A stretch of DNA of 64,000 nucleotides from JAJVID01 sp963743425 (GCA_963743425.1 CAVUPU010000004.1:62001-126000), one strand, 5' to 3'. Shown: positions 41,208 through 50,655, numbered from the stretch's first letter. A program made the numbers and translations. Notes: generated by a model not told the origin, from the sequence alone.

Positions 41208-44200
41208 TCATCTTGCCTCCAATGCTTCCAGCAGCAGTTGCAGTTCCACCGCGCTGCAATAATCCAGATTCGGATCAGCCGCGAGCGCCAGGTTCCGGTC
41301 GCCGCGCAGGATGGCTTGGAGTTTGGCAAGCAGCGTTTTGTACCACAGCGGGACATCTCTGTTCGACAATTCAGCGAGGGTTTGTTCCGCTTCGGTCGTT
41401 GCGCCTTGCTGAATGGCCTGGAAGACCAGCGCGAAAAGTTCTGCCTGATAGGATTGGCTCTCGCCGCCCGCGCGCCGGTAGGCCAGGTAGCTGGCGATGG
41501 CCTGCCCGCGCGCCGCTTCCGCCGCCTGCGCGTCGCCGGTGGCCTGTTCCAGGTTGTGCAGGATGGCCCAGGTCGTCCAGATTGTCGCGGCGTGACCGAC
41601 AGGCTGTTTGCACTCAATCGCCCGGCGCAGCTCGCGGCGCGCTTCGTCGTAACGTTGCAGCTTGATCAGGACATTGGCCAGATTGTTGCGGGCGAACCCT
41701 TCATACCGCTGGTCCTGCATTCGGGCATAAATGTCCGCCGCCTGCCGGGAAAAGGTCGCCGCCTCTTCCAGCCGCCCCATTTGACGATAAAGAATGCCCA
41801 GTTCACCCAGGCTGAAAGCTTCGCCCGCGCGGTCTTGCTGTCGCACACTAATCGCCAGCGATTGCCGGTACGCCTGCTCGGCCTGCTCGAATTGCCCGGC
41901 TTGACGATGCGCAATTCCGATCTGATGCCAGCCGATGGCGACACTGCCCGGCTCGCCCAGCGACTCGAAAATCCTGAGGGCTTCACGGTGACTTTCCAGC
42001 GCCTCGCCGTAGCGTTTTTGCGTCATGCGAACCGTGCCGAGTTGCCCCCTGCCGACGGCTACACTTCTGCGATCACCAAGTTTCTCAGCGCGCCGGTTGC
42101 CTTCTTCATAAGCGGCAGCCGCTTCATCGTAGCGCCCTAAATAAAGCAGGCAGTCTGCGGCTTCGGTGATCGCGGCGGAGGCCATGCGTTCGCCGCTGGT
42201 ATTGCCCGCATCGGCGAGCGCCTGAAAACGCCGTTGCGCCTCACTGAGCGGTGTCAGCGCGGCTTCGGCGGCGCCGATTGTCCTCAGCGATCTTCCCAAA
42301 AGGATATGCGCCATTGCAATGTCATAAGCCGCTTCCGCGTAAGCCTCTTCACCGGCGGCCAGCGCGCGCTCAAGCAGTTGTTCGGCGGCGGCGCGCGCCT
42401 TCGGCAATCGTCCCTGCTCCAGCATCCTCTCAATGCCTTGCCGCAACGACTCGAACTGCGCTTGGCTCCACGCGCCCAATGCTCGGGCCGCCTGTTCGCG
42501 CGCGCGCGTCGCCTGCGCCAGCGCCTGTGGACGGCCCAGCGGGGCCAGCAGCGATTCCAAACTTCCCGCCAGACCAACCACCTCTTCCGGCGTCAGCGCG
42601 CCCTGCGCCCACTCGATCAGCGCCAGCAGATTGGGCAGTTCCAGCAGCGTCAGTTGCGCCGCGAGTTGCGCGTCCTGAAACCGCTGCTCAAACAGCAAAC
42701 TCGCCAGTCCCCGCATGCCTTCCGCCCTGCGCGACCGGGCCTGTTCCTGTTCCGCCGCGCTCATTTGTCCCAGCAGGTAGTTGGGAAGCGCCGGATCGAG
42801 CCGCAGGTGGCCGTAGTCCATCATTTCGGCCAGTCCCACTTCGATCAATGCGGCGGCCAGTCTCTTCGCCGCGTCGAAATCCTGATCCAGCATCAATCCC
42901 ACAACAACGATGTTCGCTCCGCCGTGAAACACGCTCAGCGCGCGTAACTGTTCGCGCAGTTCCGCCGGCAACCGGCGCAGCGACAGTTCGACGCTGGCAT
43001 AGAGCGAATTTTCGCGGTCTTCGGGATGTTTGGCGTGCAGTTCGGCCATCAACCGGCGCAGGTCGCCGGTCGTCGCGCGCACGCCGCCCCGGCTGATTTC
43101 GCGCGCCATCAGCGTGAGCGCGCGGGCGTGGCGGTTGACCGCTTCGACCAGATCAATGATCTCCTGCGGCGTATTGCCCGCATCGTCGTGTTTCGGCGTC
43201 AAGCCTTCCTGCCGCATCACCTCGCCGACCAGTTCGATGGCATCCTCGCGGCTGAGCGCGCCGAGCGTGATCTCGCGATGGCGATGGTTGAACGGCTCCG
43301 GCAAAGGCTCGCGAGTGGTGAAGAGCAGTCGCGTTTGCTCATCCGCTTGCAGCAGCGATTGGCAGAGCGCGAAGATTTCGTTCGTAGTCCCGCCTTCAGG
43401 CGGAAAGGTCTGCTGATCATCCATTCCGCCTGAAGGCGGGACTACGAACAGGCTTTCCAGATTGTCCAGCACGATGATCGTTGGGTGGTCACTGAGCGCG
43501 CGTGCTACAGGTTGGAGCGCCTGCCGCATGTCGGAGAAATGCGCGACCGACCAGTTGTCGCCCTCGGGCAACAGTTGTTTGCCCAGACTGTCCAGCGCGC
43601 CGCGCGCATCGGTGTAATGTTCCAGGCTGACGAACGCCGCGCGCCGGAATCGTCCCGTGCGCAAGAACCAGCGCGCAGCTTCGACCGCCAGCGTCGTTTT
43701 GCCCTGCCCGCCCACGCCGCGCACGACGGCGTATCGGAGTTCCGCCGGAGCCTGTTTCATCAGCAACCGTTCAAGCTTGAGCAACTCGCGGCTGCGCCCG
43801 ATGAAGGTGTGCGGCGGCGGCGAGGGCAAGCGGCCCAGGCTCAGACGGCGCTGCGTTTCCAGGAGTCGGCGCGCCTGCTCCGAAGGCAGTCGCGTAACCA
43901 GGCGCGGGTCTTGCGCTTCCTGATAGAGCACCGGCACGAACCAATCCTGCAAATGCAGATCGCCCACGCCCATGACCCTGCCGCGATAGCTGTCGGTTTG
44001 CAACGCCCGTTGCCCGCCCAGCATTGCCGAGCCGATGCGCGCGCCTACAGCCAGTTCGCCATAAAACGCCCGGACGAAACGATGCGCGGTCTCGACCAGC
44101 ACGCTGTGACTCATCGCTACAACCGACGTGACGCCTTCGTTGAGCAGACTGGCGGCGACCGATGCGCTGGGGTTCTCTTCCGTCTGCGCGCTCTGACAGG

Positions 44201-45608
44201 CTTCGAGGAAGACCAGCGGGATGCGATGATCGCGCATCACTTCGGCCAGCGCTTTGGCGTAGACCAACCGCATCGCCCGGTCTTCCAGCTTGTCCGCGTC
44301 TTTCGGGTCTTCAAAGCACAACCCGCCCAGGCCGATTTTGCGGTCATACACGCCGTGCCCGTCGAAATGCGCAACGTCGTATGGCTGGCCCGCATCGGCG
44401 GCGCGCGTCAATTCAGCCTGCAACGCGGCGAAGGTCGGCGGCGACAGGATGGTCAGCTTCGCCAACTCGCCCAATGCTTCGACGGCTTCGACCAGAGGCT
44501 TGGCGCTGATGCGATGGTCGAGATATGCGATGCCTTTTTCTTCCGGGCGCGGGCTGACCAGTAGGATGCGAATCGGCAATTCGCGAGTGACGCTCTTCTG
44601 CGGATTGCGGTTCGGCAAGCGGCGGCGCACGCGCACGGGATTTTTGCCGTGAAAGAGAAACCCGTGTCCGTCGCTCAGCAACTCCCACGGCAGCGACAAC
44701 AGCATGCTTGCGGCTTCGTTGGCCGCCGCCTGATCTTCCGCGCTCGCGCCATCGGGCAATTCGCTGTCCACCATCACCGAAAAGCGCCGCTCCGCGCCGT
44801 CCCCCGCATTGCGCCAGGCGTTCAGCGATTCTTTCGCCGAATCGGTCTTCGCCGCTTCGTCAAAAAGCTGCTTGCCCCAATCCGGCAATCGCGCTGCGAT
44901 ACCGTCGGCGCGCTCCTTGAACACGCCAATCGGCCAGCGGAAGAACTCTTCCAGATACCACCGCAGATCGTCAGCTTCGATGGGACCGAGCGGCGCGGTG
45001 AAGCTGAAGCGTTTGCTTTCGACCTCGCGCGACGCCGCGTCCGCGGGTTCGTAAACCAGCGTCGCCGTCGCCGAAGCCCGGCGCTTGCCATCAATCGTTT
45101 CGACTTTGGGATCGCTCAGCTTGACCAGCAATTCTTCGACCGGTTTTTGCGCTGGTGTTTTTTGTGGTTGATGGTCGGTGGGCAAGCGTTCTCCGAGCGC
45201 GGCCAGAATTTGCGGCAAGGCTTCGCTGACGCTGCCGACTTTGAGTTCGATCTTGATGCCCACAGGTTCTTCGTCGAACCACAACGCCAATGCCGAAGGT
45301 TCGACGCCGGGCAGCAGCAGCGGGATGACGCGATAGCCGTCTTTGCCGCGCCGCTTTTCGACGGCAAGCGCCTGTTGAATCTCTTTGCGCACCCAGGGCG
45401 AGTTGATCGTGTTCGGGCTGAGTACAACGATTGTTTGCCGCGCCTGTTTGATTGCTTTACTGATTTCGGGCGCGAGCTTCGCGCCGCCCCGCAGGTTGCG
45501 CGAATCAACCCAGACCGGCAGTTGATGGACTTCGAGCGCCGTGCGCAGTTCCTTGACGAAATCGTCGTCCTTGCTCGCGTGGGAAATGAAGATATGAGCC
45601 GAGGCCAT
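41208..45608 (-). CDS. TIR-CHAT-STAND NTPase-TPR conflict protein
   Basis: A 1466-residue protein. Residues 1-150 form a TIR domain (HIFISHASKDDDFV, LPVWVDSRNLRGG, Glu in APEISKAI), a possible NADase. About 330-590 is a CHAT caspase-like protease with the His/Cys dyad in AHFDGHG (near 414) and VFLEACQSAQ (near 469). About 600-850 is a STAND/NB-ARC ATPase with Walker A RGVGGQGKTTLAVEAA (near 633) and Walker B TIIVLDNLESL (near 714). Beyond about 1090 are TPR-type repeats, the likely sensor. A palindromic repeat element lies inside the ATPase region. Activation by a bound signal, then NAD loss and/or proteolysis, is the expected mode (inference). Confidence 0.92.
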   Translation of the reverse strand: MASAHIFISHASKDDDFVKELRTALEVHQLPVWVDSRNLRGGAKLAPEISKAIKQARQTIVVLSPNTINSPWVRKEIQQALAVEKRRGKDGYRVIPLLLPGVEPSALALWFDEEPVGIKIELKVGSVSEALPQILAALGERLPTDHQPQKTPAQKPVEELLVKLSDPKVETIDGKRRASATATLVYEPADAASREVESKRFSFTAPLGPIEADDLRWYLEEFFRWPIGVFKERADGIAARLPDWGKQLFDEAAKTDSAKESLNAWRNAGDGAERRFSVMVDSELPDGASAEDQAAANEAASMLLSLPWELLSDGHGFLFHGKNPVRVRRRLPNRNPQKSVTRELPIRILLVSPRPEEKGIAYLDHRISAKPLVEAVEALGELAKLTILSPPTFAALQAELTRAADAGQPYDVAHFDGHGVYDRKIGLGGLCFEDPKDADKLEDRAMRLVYAKALAEVMRDHRIPLVFLEACQSAQTEENPSASVAASLLNEGVTSVVAMSHSVLVETAHRFVRAFYGELAVGARIGSAMLGGQRALQTDSYRGRVMGVGDLHLQDWFVPVLYQEAQDPRLVTRLPSEQARRLLETQRRLSLGRLPSPPPHTFIGRSRELLKLERLLMKQAPAELRYAVVRGVGGQGKTTLAVEAARWFLRTGRFRRAAFVSLEHYTDARGALDSLGKQLLPEGDNWSVAHFSDMRQALQPVARALSDHPTIIVLDNLESLFVVPPSGGMDDQQTFPPEGGTTNEIFALCQSLLQADEQTRLLFTTREPLPEPFNHRHREITLGALSREDAIELVGEVMRQEGLTPKHDDAGNTPQEIIDLVEAVNRHARALTLMAREISRGGVRATTGDLRRLMAELHAKHPEDRENSLYASVELSLRRLPAELREQLRALSVFHGGANIVVVGLMLDQDFDAAKRLAAALIEVGLAEMMDYGHLRLDPALPNYLLGQMSAAEQEQARSRRAEGMRGLASLLFEQRFQDAQLAAQLTLLELPNLLALIEWAQGALTPEEVVGLAGSLESLLAPLGRPQALAQATRAREQAARALGAWSQAQFESLRQGIERMLEQGRLPKARAAAEQLLERALAAGEEAYAEAAYDIAMAHILLGRSLRTIGAAEAALTPLSEAQRRFQALADAGNTSGERMASAAITEAADCLLYLGRYDEAAAAYEEGNRRAEKLGDRRSVAVGRGQLGTVRMTQKRYGEALESHREALRIFESLGEPGSVAIGWHQIGIAHRQAGQFEQAEQAYRQSLAISVRQQDRAGEAFSLGELGILYRQMGRLEEAATFSRQAADIYARMQDQRYEGFARNNLANVLIKLQRYDEARRELRRAIECKQPVGHAATIWTTWAILHNLEQATGDAQAAEAARGQAIASYLAYRRAGGESQSYQAELFALVFQAIQQGATTEAEQTLAELSNRDVPLWYKTLLAKLQAILRGDRNLALAADPNLDYCSAVELQLLLEALEAR
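43381..43448. repeat. Palindromic repeat element inside the STAND domain
   Basis: Two perfect 24-base arms (TTCGTAGTCCCGCCTTCAGG plus CGGA and its complement) enclose 20 bases. The same arm sequence occurs in the intergenic repeat at 53787-53853. Here it is translated as VVPPSGG and then PPEGGTTN, directly after Walker B of the ATPase, with the frame kept. It is therefore a dispersed element that has entered a coding sequence. Confidence 0.85.
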
Positions 45609-45701
45609 AATCCCTCCAGATGAGGATCAATACTGAAGCTTTGCTGAAAACGGCGGGATCATAACACAGGGCGACGGCTATCGAACGAATCGCTCCTGAC
45701 A

Positions 45702-45899
45702 TCACTCGTCGTAAAGACTGAGAAAGAGATGGTCGTCATAAGCGACCAGTCCGAAACGCACACTTTGCAACCATCCGCCGCGACCGAGAAGGCAACGGTC
45801 GAATTCCGGGTATTTGGCAACGCAGTTCGGCACAAGAAGCCCTGTTTCGTCCTGAATGATGCTCAGACGAGTAGAGAAGAAGAGCTGGTACGTCATCAC
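45702..45899 (-). CDS. Small hypothetical protein next to a DUF5678-like gene
   Basis: A 65-residue protein without recognised domain: QLFFSTRLSIIQDETGLLVP, then CLLGRGGWLQSVRFGLVAYD and a hydrophobic end (DHLFLSLYDE). The second half recalls the C-terminal part of retropepsin-like aspartic proteases, but the DTGA motif is absent, so this is speculative. Its ATG overlaps the stop of the upstream gene (ATGA), which supports it being translated. Confidence 0.5.
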   Translation of the reverse strand: MMTYQLFFSTRLSIIQDETGLLVPNCVAKYPEFDRCLLGRGGWLQSVRFGLVAYDDHLFLSLYDE

Positions 45900-46264
45900 C
45901 AGAGACCTCCTCCATAAATCTCTCCTTCTATGGGCGATCGTGAAAGCAGGAAATCTTTACCGGATGCTCTGGCCTTTTCTACAACCTCCTTCGGGTCTGT
46001 TCCATGAGCGATTAGTTGATTGCCGCTCACTGCCAGATATTGACCTCGATAGAGATAGCGGTTTTCGCGCAACCATTGTCGTTCGACAGAGAAATCGCGC
46101 GCCTCGATCCGCCGCACCCGGATGGGAGGGCGCTCTTTCAACTCTGCCAGAAGCTTCCGCTGCTCCTCTGATGAAAGCGACAGAGCCGATTTCACGGTCT
46201 TCAGCGCTTCGGAGGGGAGATTCAGAACCTGCTCTCTGATTTGTTCATAGCTGGTAGATACCAT
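45896..46264 (-). CDS. DUF5678-like small protein
   Basis: A 122-residue protein if it starts at ATG 46264. The N-terminal helical part (YEQIREQVLNLPSEALKTVK, then SLSSEEQRKLLAELKERPP) looks like a short antitoxin-type helix bundle. The C-terminal part (WLRENRYLYRGQYLAVSGNQ and IAHGTDPKEVVEKARASGKD) is the DUF5678 pattern. The open frame extends to 46381, but those residues look untranslated. It is coupled to the 65-residue gene by a 4-base overlap. Function unknown. Confidence 0.7.
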   Translation of the reverse strand: MVSTSYEQIREQVLNLPSEALKTVKSALSLSSEEQRKLLAELKERPPIRVRRIEARDFSVERQWLRENRYLYRGQYLAVSGNQLIAHGTDPKEVVEKARASGKDFLLSRSPIEGEIYGGGLW

Positions 46265-46420
46265 AAGCGTCACGCAATGTTTCCTTTCTACCACAATGAT
46301 AATCCCGAAGGCGTTCATCATATACTGCCGCGCTGACGGCCAGAAAGAGATTGTAATCAGGCTCTTGTTCATCGTCTTCACTTTCTCTTACCTCTAAGGA
46401 ACGGCATAATCTCAATCGCT

Positions 46421-46840
46421 ATGAGACTCGTTACCGATTCAATTTCGCTCTCGACGCGCGGCGACGCGGACATCATTGACATCACGCCGCAGGTCTCCGC
46501 TCTGCTCGGCAAACACGGATTCACGCACGGCCAGGCGCTGGTCTTCGTTTCGGGTTCGACCGCAGGAATCACGACCATCGAATACGAACCCGGATTGCTC
46601 AAAGACATTCCCGCTGTGTTCGAAAAGATCGCCCCGCAGAACGCGCGTTATCATCATGAAGACACCTGGCACGACGGCAACGGCCATTCGCACGTCCGAG
46701 CGGCGCTCCTGGGCTGTTCGCTGACCGTGCCGTTCAAGGACGGGCGCTTGCTGCTCGGAACCTGGCAACAGATTGTGCTGATTGATTTCGACAATCGCCC
46801 GCGCAAGCGCGAGGTCGTTGTGCAGATAACCGGAGAGTAA
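46421..46840 (+). CDS. YjbQ/UPF0047 family protein
   Basis: A 139-residue protein covering the whole YjbQ fold: ITPQVSALLGKHGFTHGQAL, GSTAGITTIEYEPGLLKDIP, ARYHHEDTWHDGNGHSHVRA with the conserved His residues, and LLLGTWQQIVLIDFDNRPR. Members can show thiamin-phosphate-synthase activity, but the physiological role is unclear. It is monocistronic, followed by a large inverted repeat. Confidence 0.93.
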   Translation: MRLVTDSISLSTRGDADIIDITPQVSALLGKHGFTHGQALVFVSGSTAGITTIEYEPGLLKDIPAVFEKIAPQNARYHHEDTWHDGNGHSHVRAALLGCSLTVPFKDGRLLLGTWQQIVLIDFDNRPRKREVVVQITGE

Positions 46841-46860
46841 ATGTGAATCGCCGAGGAAGA

Positions 46861-46956
46861 CATTATCCATTTTCCATATCACATTTTTCATTTGCCATCG
46901 GGGAAGATCGATTCTGCAATGACAAATGAAAAATGTGATATGGAAAATGGATAATG
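46861..46956. repeat. Perfect 34-bp inverted repeat downstream of yjbQ
   Basis: CATTATCCATTTTCCATATC and the following 14 bases at 46861-46894 are exactly complementary to 46923-46956, with a 28-base loop. The arms are very AT-rich compared with the neighbours. It could act as a bidirectional terminator between the convergent genes or be a non-autonomous mobile palindrome. Confidence 0.85.
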
Positions 46957-46987
46957 AAACTCCTTGATCAACACAGCAATTTACTGA

Positions 46988-48544
46988 CTATTCATAACGC
47001 AGCGCCCTGATCGGATCGACCTTTGCCGCGCGCATCGCCGGATAGATGGCCGCGATCAGGCTGACCACGATCGCGAAGAGGATCGCGCCTGTGGAGAGGT
47101 ACCACGGGATCGAGAAGAACTCGATGCGCCGGACCGCCTGTCCCACCTGGTTCAGTATCCACCTGTTGGCGAGCGTGTTCGCCAACAGGTCAATTCCCCA
47201 GCCGCCGAGCACGCCCAACGCTCCGCCGGCCAATCCGATCAGACTCGCTTCGACGAAGAAGATTCGCATGATCTCGCCGTCCGATCCGCCGATGGCTTTC
47301 ATGACGCCGATTTCGCGGGTCCGTTCACGGATGGACATGATCATCGTGTTCGAGATGCCGAACGAAGCTACCAGCAGCGAGATGCCTCCGATCAGCGCCA
47401 GCGCGCTGTTGACTATCAGGAAGACTCGTTTGATCTCTTCGACCTGATTGGTGAAGCTCCAGGCGCGATAGCCGCGCTTCTTGATCTCTTCTTTTATGCT
47501 TTCGACCTGAGAGACGTCGATGACGCGGACCTCGGCGTTCTGATAGCCGGTGTCCCCGGCGAGCAATTCGCCGATGCGCGACATCGGGTCGCGGTTGGCC
47601 TCGCGGAACTCTTTCGCCTGGTCGAGCGGGATGAACATGTCGGTTTCCATGAAGTTGTTGATGTCGAAGCCGTCTTCGGCCTTCAACACGCCGACGATGC
47701 GATAGGCGCGCTCTTCGTACTGCTCGCCGAACTCCGACATTGAGTCGCCGTTGTCATTCAATGAAACATCAATGATCGGGATGCCGAAGACGCTGGACGG
47801 CGCGGCGTTCTGCTCGCGCAGAGTCAGGAAAACGATCTCTTTGTCGAGAATCCCGTTGGCCTCTCGCGCCCGTTCCTCTTCCGGTCTGGTCGGCGCCATC
47901 TGGAACGGCCCGCCGGGTCTGCGGCGGCGATTTCCGTTGGGTCTGTTCTTCGACCTGACCCACGAGATGAACCTTTCGGTGACGACTACTTCGCGCGAGC
48001 CTTCGCCGGTGAAGTGGCGGCCCGCGAGAAACTTTTTGAACCTCGGGTTGTATTCGATCGATAGTGGCGCGCCGCCGATGAAGGCGCGGCGCGTGCGGCC
48101 TTCAAACCTCACGTAATTCTGAAAGCTGAAATTCGGCAGAACGTACCTGACGCCGTCGAGGCTCCGCAGCTCGGCGATGGCTGCGTCGTCGAGCATGCGC
48201 GCGGGAGTCGGCGTCGGCTCGGGAGAAGCCTGCGCGTCGCCATCGGACTTCTCTTCGTTCGACGCGCCGTTATCGTCTCCTCCGGTGTTCGAGGCCGAAT
48301 TCGAAGTTTGATCCCGCATCGCCAACATGGCGTCTGCGCCAGGACCCATTACAGTAATCGAGGTGAAGAGATCGATCCTGGCCAGCGCGTCCCTCAGCAG
48401 ATTGTTTTGCAGGCCCAGCCCGAAGCTGACCATCGTGACGATCGCCGCGACGCCGACGACGACGCCGATGACCGTCAACGAGGTTCTCAGTCTGGCCTGC
48501 CGGAGATTGCGCAACGCGAGCGCGATGATGTCGGCGAATTTCAT
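46988..48544 (-). CDS. MacB/FtsX-like ABC transporter permease
   Basis: A 518-residue permease. An N-terminal membrane helix (LRTSLTVIGVVVGVAAIVTM) is followed by a large periplasmic domain with a low-complexity insert (SASNTGGDDNGASNEEKSDG). Three C-terminal helices follow, beginning ALALIGGISLLVASFGISNT and SIRERTREIGVMKAIGG, the FtsX signature. The protein ends PAMRAAKVDPIRALRYE, the usual MacB/LolC C-terminus. With the ATPase encoded just upstream it forms a type VII exporter or lipoprotein-sorting machine. Confidence 0.92.
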   Translation of the reverse strand: MKFADIIALALRNLRQARLRTSLTVIGVVVGVAAIVTMVSFGLGLQNNLLRDALARIDLFTSITVMGPGADAMLAMRDQTSNSASNTGGDDNGASNEEKSDGDAQASPEPTPTPARMLDDAAIAELRSLDGVRYVLPNFSFQNYVRFEGRTRRAFIGGAPLSIEYNPRFKKFLAGRHFTGEGSREVVVTERFISWVRSKNRPNGNRRRRPGGPFQMAPTRPEEERAREANGILDKEIVFLTLREQNAAPSSVFGIPIIDVSLNDNGDSMSEFGEQYEERAYRIVGVLKAEDGFDINNFMETDMFIPLDQAKEFREANRDPMSRIGELLAGDTGYQNAEVRVIDVSQVESIKEEIKKRGYRAWSFTNQVEEIKRVFLIVNSALALIGGISLLVASFGISNTMIMSIRERTREIGVMKAIGGSDGEIMRIFFVEASLIGLAGGALGVLGGWGIDLLANTLANRWILNQVGQAVRRIEFFSIPWYLSTGAILFAIVVSLIAAIYPAMRAAKVDPIRALRYE

Positions 48545-48563
48545 AACCCCCTCCTGCGGAAAA

Positions 48564-49241
48564 TCAACCCATAATTACCTTACCATCTTTAAGCCTGATG
48601 ACGCGCGTCGCGAACCTGTCCGCCAGCTCCTGATCGTGCGTCACCAAAACGATGGTTTTGCCGTCGCTCCGCCGCATTTCGTCCAGCACGCCCATCACTT
48701 CGGAGGCGCGGCTGCTGTCCAGATTGCCCGTGGGTTCGTCCGCCAAAAGGGCATGAGGCTCGTTGGCGATGGCGCGCGCGATGCTGACGCGCTGTTGTTC
48801 GCCGCCCGAAAGCTCCGAGGGAAGGTGGTCGGCGCGCTTGGACAATCCGACCCGGTCGAGCAATTCCAGCGAACGCCTGCGCCGCTCGCCCTTGCCCAGC
48901 CCGGCGAACGCCAGCGCGAGCGCGACGTTCTCGCGCGCGGTCATCGTCGGAATCAGATTGAAGCTCTGAAAGATCATCCCGACGCGTCGAAGGCGGTAGC
49001 GCGACATCTCCCACGACGAGAGCGGCGCAAGGCTCTGGCCGTCGAAGAGAATCTCGCCCGAAGTCGGACGATCGAGCCCGCCGAACAGGTTCAACAGCGT
49101 CGATTTGCCCGAACCGCTCGTGCCAAGGATGGCCAAAAAGTCGCCGTGTTCGACGGCCACTGAGACTTCGGCGAGCGCGCGCACGGTCTCGGCCTTCATC
49201 CGATATTCGCGCGTCACGTTGCGGGCTTCCAGAATCGCCAT
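48564..49241 (-). CDS. LolD/MacB-type ABC transporter ATPase
   Basis: A 225-residue ATPase: Walker A LGTSGSGKSTLLNL, Q-loop MIFQSFNLIPTMTARENV, signature LSGGEQQRVSIARAI and Walker B LLADEPTGNLDS. ATG 49241 (MAILEARNVTREY) gives the normal length. The frame continues upstream into the palindromic repeat at 49261-49309, so those residues are not counted. It powers the permease encoded 19 bases downstream. Confidence 0.95.
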   Translation of the reverse strand: MAILEARNVTREYRMKAETVRALAEVSVAVEHGDFLAILGTSGSGKSTLLNLFGGLDRPTSGEILFDGQSLAPLSSWEMSRYRLRRVGMIFQSFNLIPTMTARENVALALAFAGLGKGERRRRSLELLDRVGLSKRADHLPSELSGGEQQRVSIARAIANEPHALLADEPTGNLDSSRASEVMGVLDEMRRSDGKTIVLVTHDQELADRFATRVIRLKDGKVIMG

Positions 49242-49260
49242 CTCAATTCGAGTCAGCGCC

Positions 49261-49309
49261 GCGAGCGATAAGTGGGACAAGATGGCATCTTGTCCCACCT
49301 ACCGCTCGC
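49261..49309. repeat. Inverted repeat with GTGGGACAAGATG core
   Basis: Near-palindrome of 49 bases: GCGAGCGATAAGTGGGACAA on one side and the complement, ending CCACCTACCGCTCGC, on the other. The right end runs into CGCTCGCGGTACTGA, the motif also found in the 50065-50153 repeat. It lies between the ABC ATPase and the DUF2905 gene. Confidence 0.8.
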
Positions 49310-49317
49310 GGTACTGA

Positions 49318-49542
49318 TTATTTGCGCAATAGCCAGAAGATCAGCGTCAGCAGCAGGCTCAGCAACAGCATCGTCATCAGCGGGAAATAAACCCTTACCG
49401 AGCCGCTGCGGTTCGACCAACTGAAGTCGCCGGGCAATCGCCCCAAACGCACCCATGGCAATCTGTCTCCGAGCAGGAACAGCGCGCCGATGATGACCAG
49501 CGCCACGCCGAAGATGATCAGCAGTTTGCCGAACGGGGCCAT
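49318..49542 (-). CDS. DUF2905-like membrane protein
   Basis: A 74-residue protein with two membrane helices (LLIIFGVALVIIGALFLL and LMTMLLLSLLLTLIFWLL) and the family signature LGRLPGDFSW between them, then VRVYFPL. ATG 49542 is preferred over the TTG at 49548. It begins six bases after the ndk stop and is probably co-transcribed with it. Function unknown. Confidence 0.85.
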   Translation of the reverse strand: MAPFGKLLIIFGVALVIIGALFLLGDRLPWVRLGRLPGDFSWSNRSGSVRVYFPLMTMLLLSLLLTLIFWLLRK

Positions 49543-49548
49543 AACCAA

Positions 49549-49974
<426 letters not shown>

Positions 49975-50064
49975 AGCTCTCCTTGAATAGATCATTAGTG
50001 AGTGGAGTAGGGAGTAGGCCCGAATCATAGCAACTGGATTTTCATGCCGTCAAATACAGCGGTT

Positions 50065-50153
50065 CGAGTCAGTACCGCGAGCGGTAGCGAGCGATGCTTC
50101 CGCAAGAGACGGATAGGGAAGACGCGCTCGCTACCGCTCGCGGTACTGACTCG
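50065..50153. repeat. Perfect 29-bp inverted repeat (CGAGTCAGTACCGCGAGCGG)
   Basis: The arms 50065-50093 and 50125-50153 are exactly complementary around a 31-base loop. The motif AGTACCGCGAGCGG also occurs beside 49310, and a variant with GTACCGCGCGCG at 57591-57659. It is a member of a dispersed palindromic repeat family of this genome. Confidence 0.88.
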
Positions 50154-50154
50154 A

Positions 50155-50655
50155 AGGGCGCGGAACCAAACGCTCTCATCAGGCGTCCAAACAGCCAAAT
50201 CGCGATTTACCAGTTCGATTCCTGAAGTTTCGATCTTTGCGTCACACCATGACGCTAAGGATTGGTGTGCTCCGTCAACGATGGCGCGCTGCGGGCGATA
50301 GATCATGACGGACAGCCTCGCGCCGAATGCCCGCTCAAACGCACCGATGTCAAAGCTGAAGTGAGCGGCCAGCTCGCCCGCGTCACTGTAACGCAGCAGT
50401 TTCGCAATCCGTTTCGGGAAAAGATCGAGGCCCTTTACGTCTTCCCGCTGCCGCAATCGGCGGCGGTAGACGATATGACGATGATCGTCGGCGCCCGCAC
50501 TGTAAAAGGCAAAATCAAACGCCGCGAAGAGGCTCAGGCGATTTACGAATCAGCGCGCGAAGCCGGAAAGACCGCGAGCCTGCTCGACCAGGAGCGCCCC
50601 AACATCTTCAAGCAATCGGTGGCCAATATCGCCCCCGGCGCCGAATTTTTCGCGG
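50155..50655 (+). pseudogene. Truncated tandem copy of the VIT-VWA gene 5' region
   Basis: The upstream sequence (CTCTCATCAGGCGTCCAAAC onward) and the VIT domain (PQSAAVDDMTMIVGARTVKG, KRREEAQAIYESAREAGKTA) match the full gene that follows. This copy has lost the signal-peptide region and stops being homologous after IAPGAE at about 50645. Residues differ at about one in ten positions by eye, so the duplication is not very recent. The frame stays open from 50262 to 50780, but the VWA and TonB parts are missing. Confidence 0.8.
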
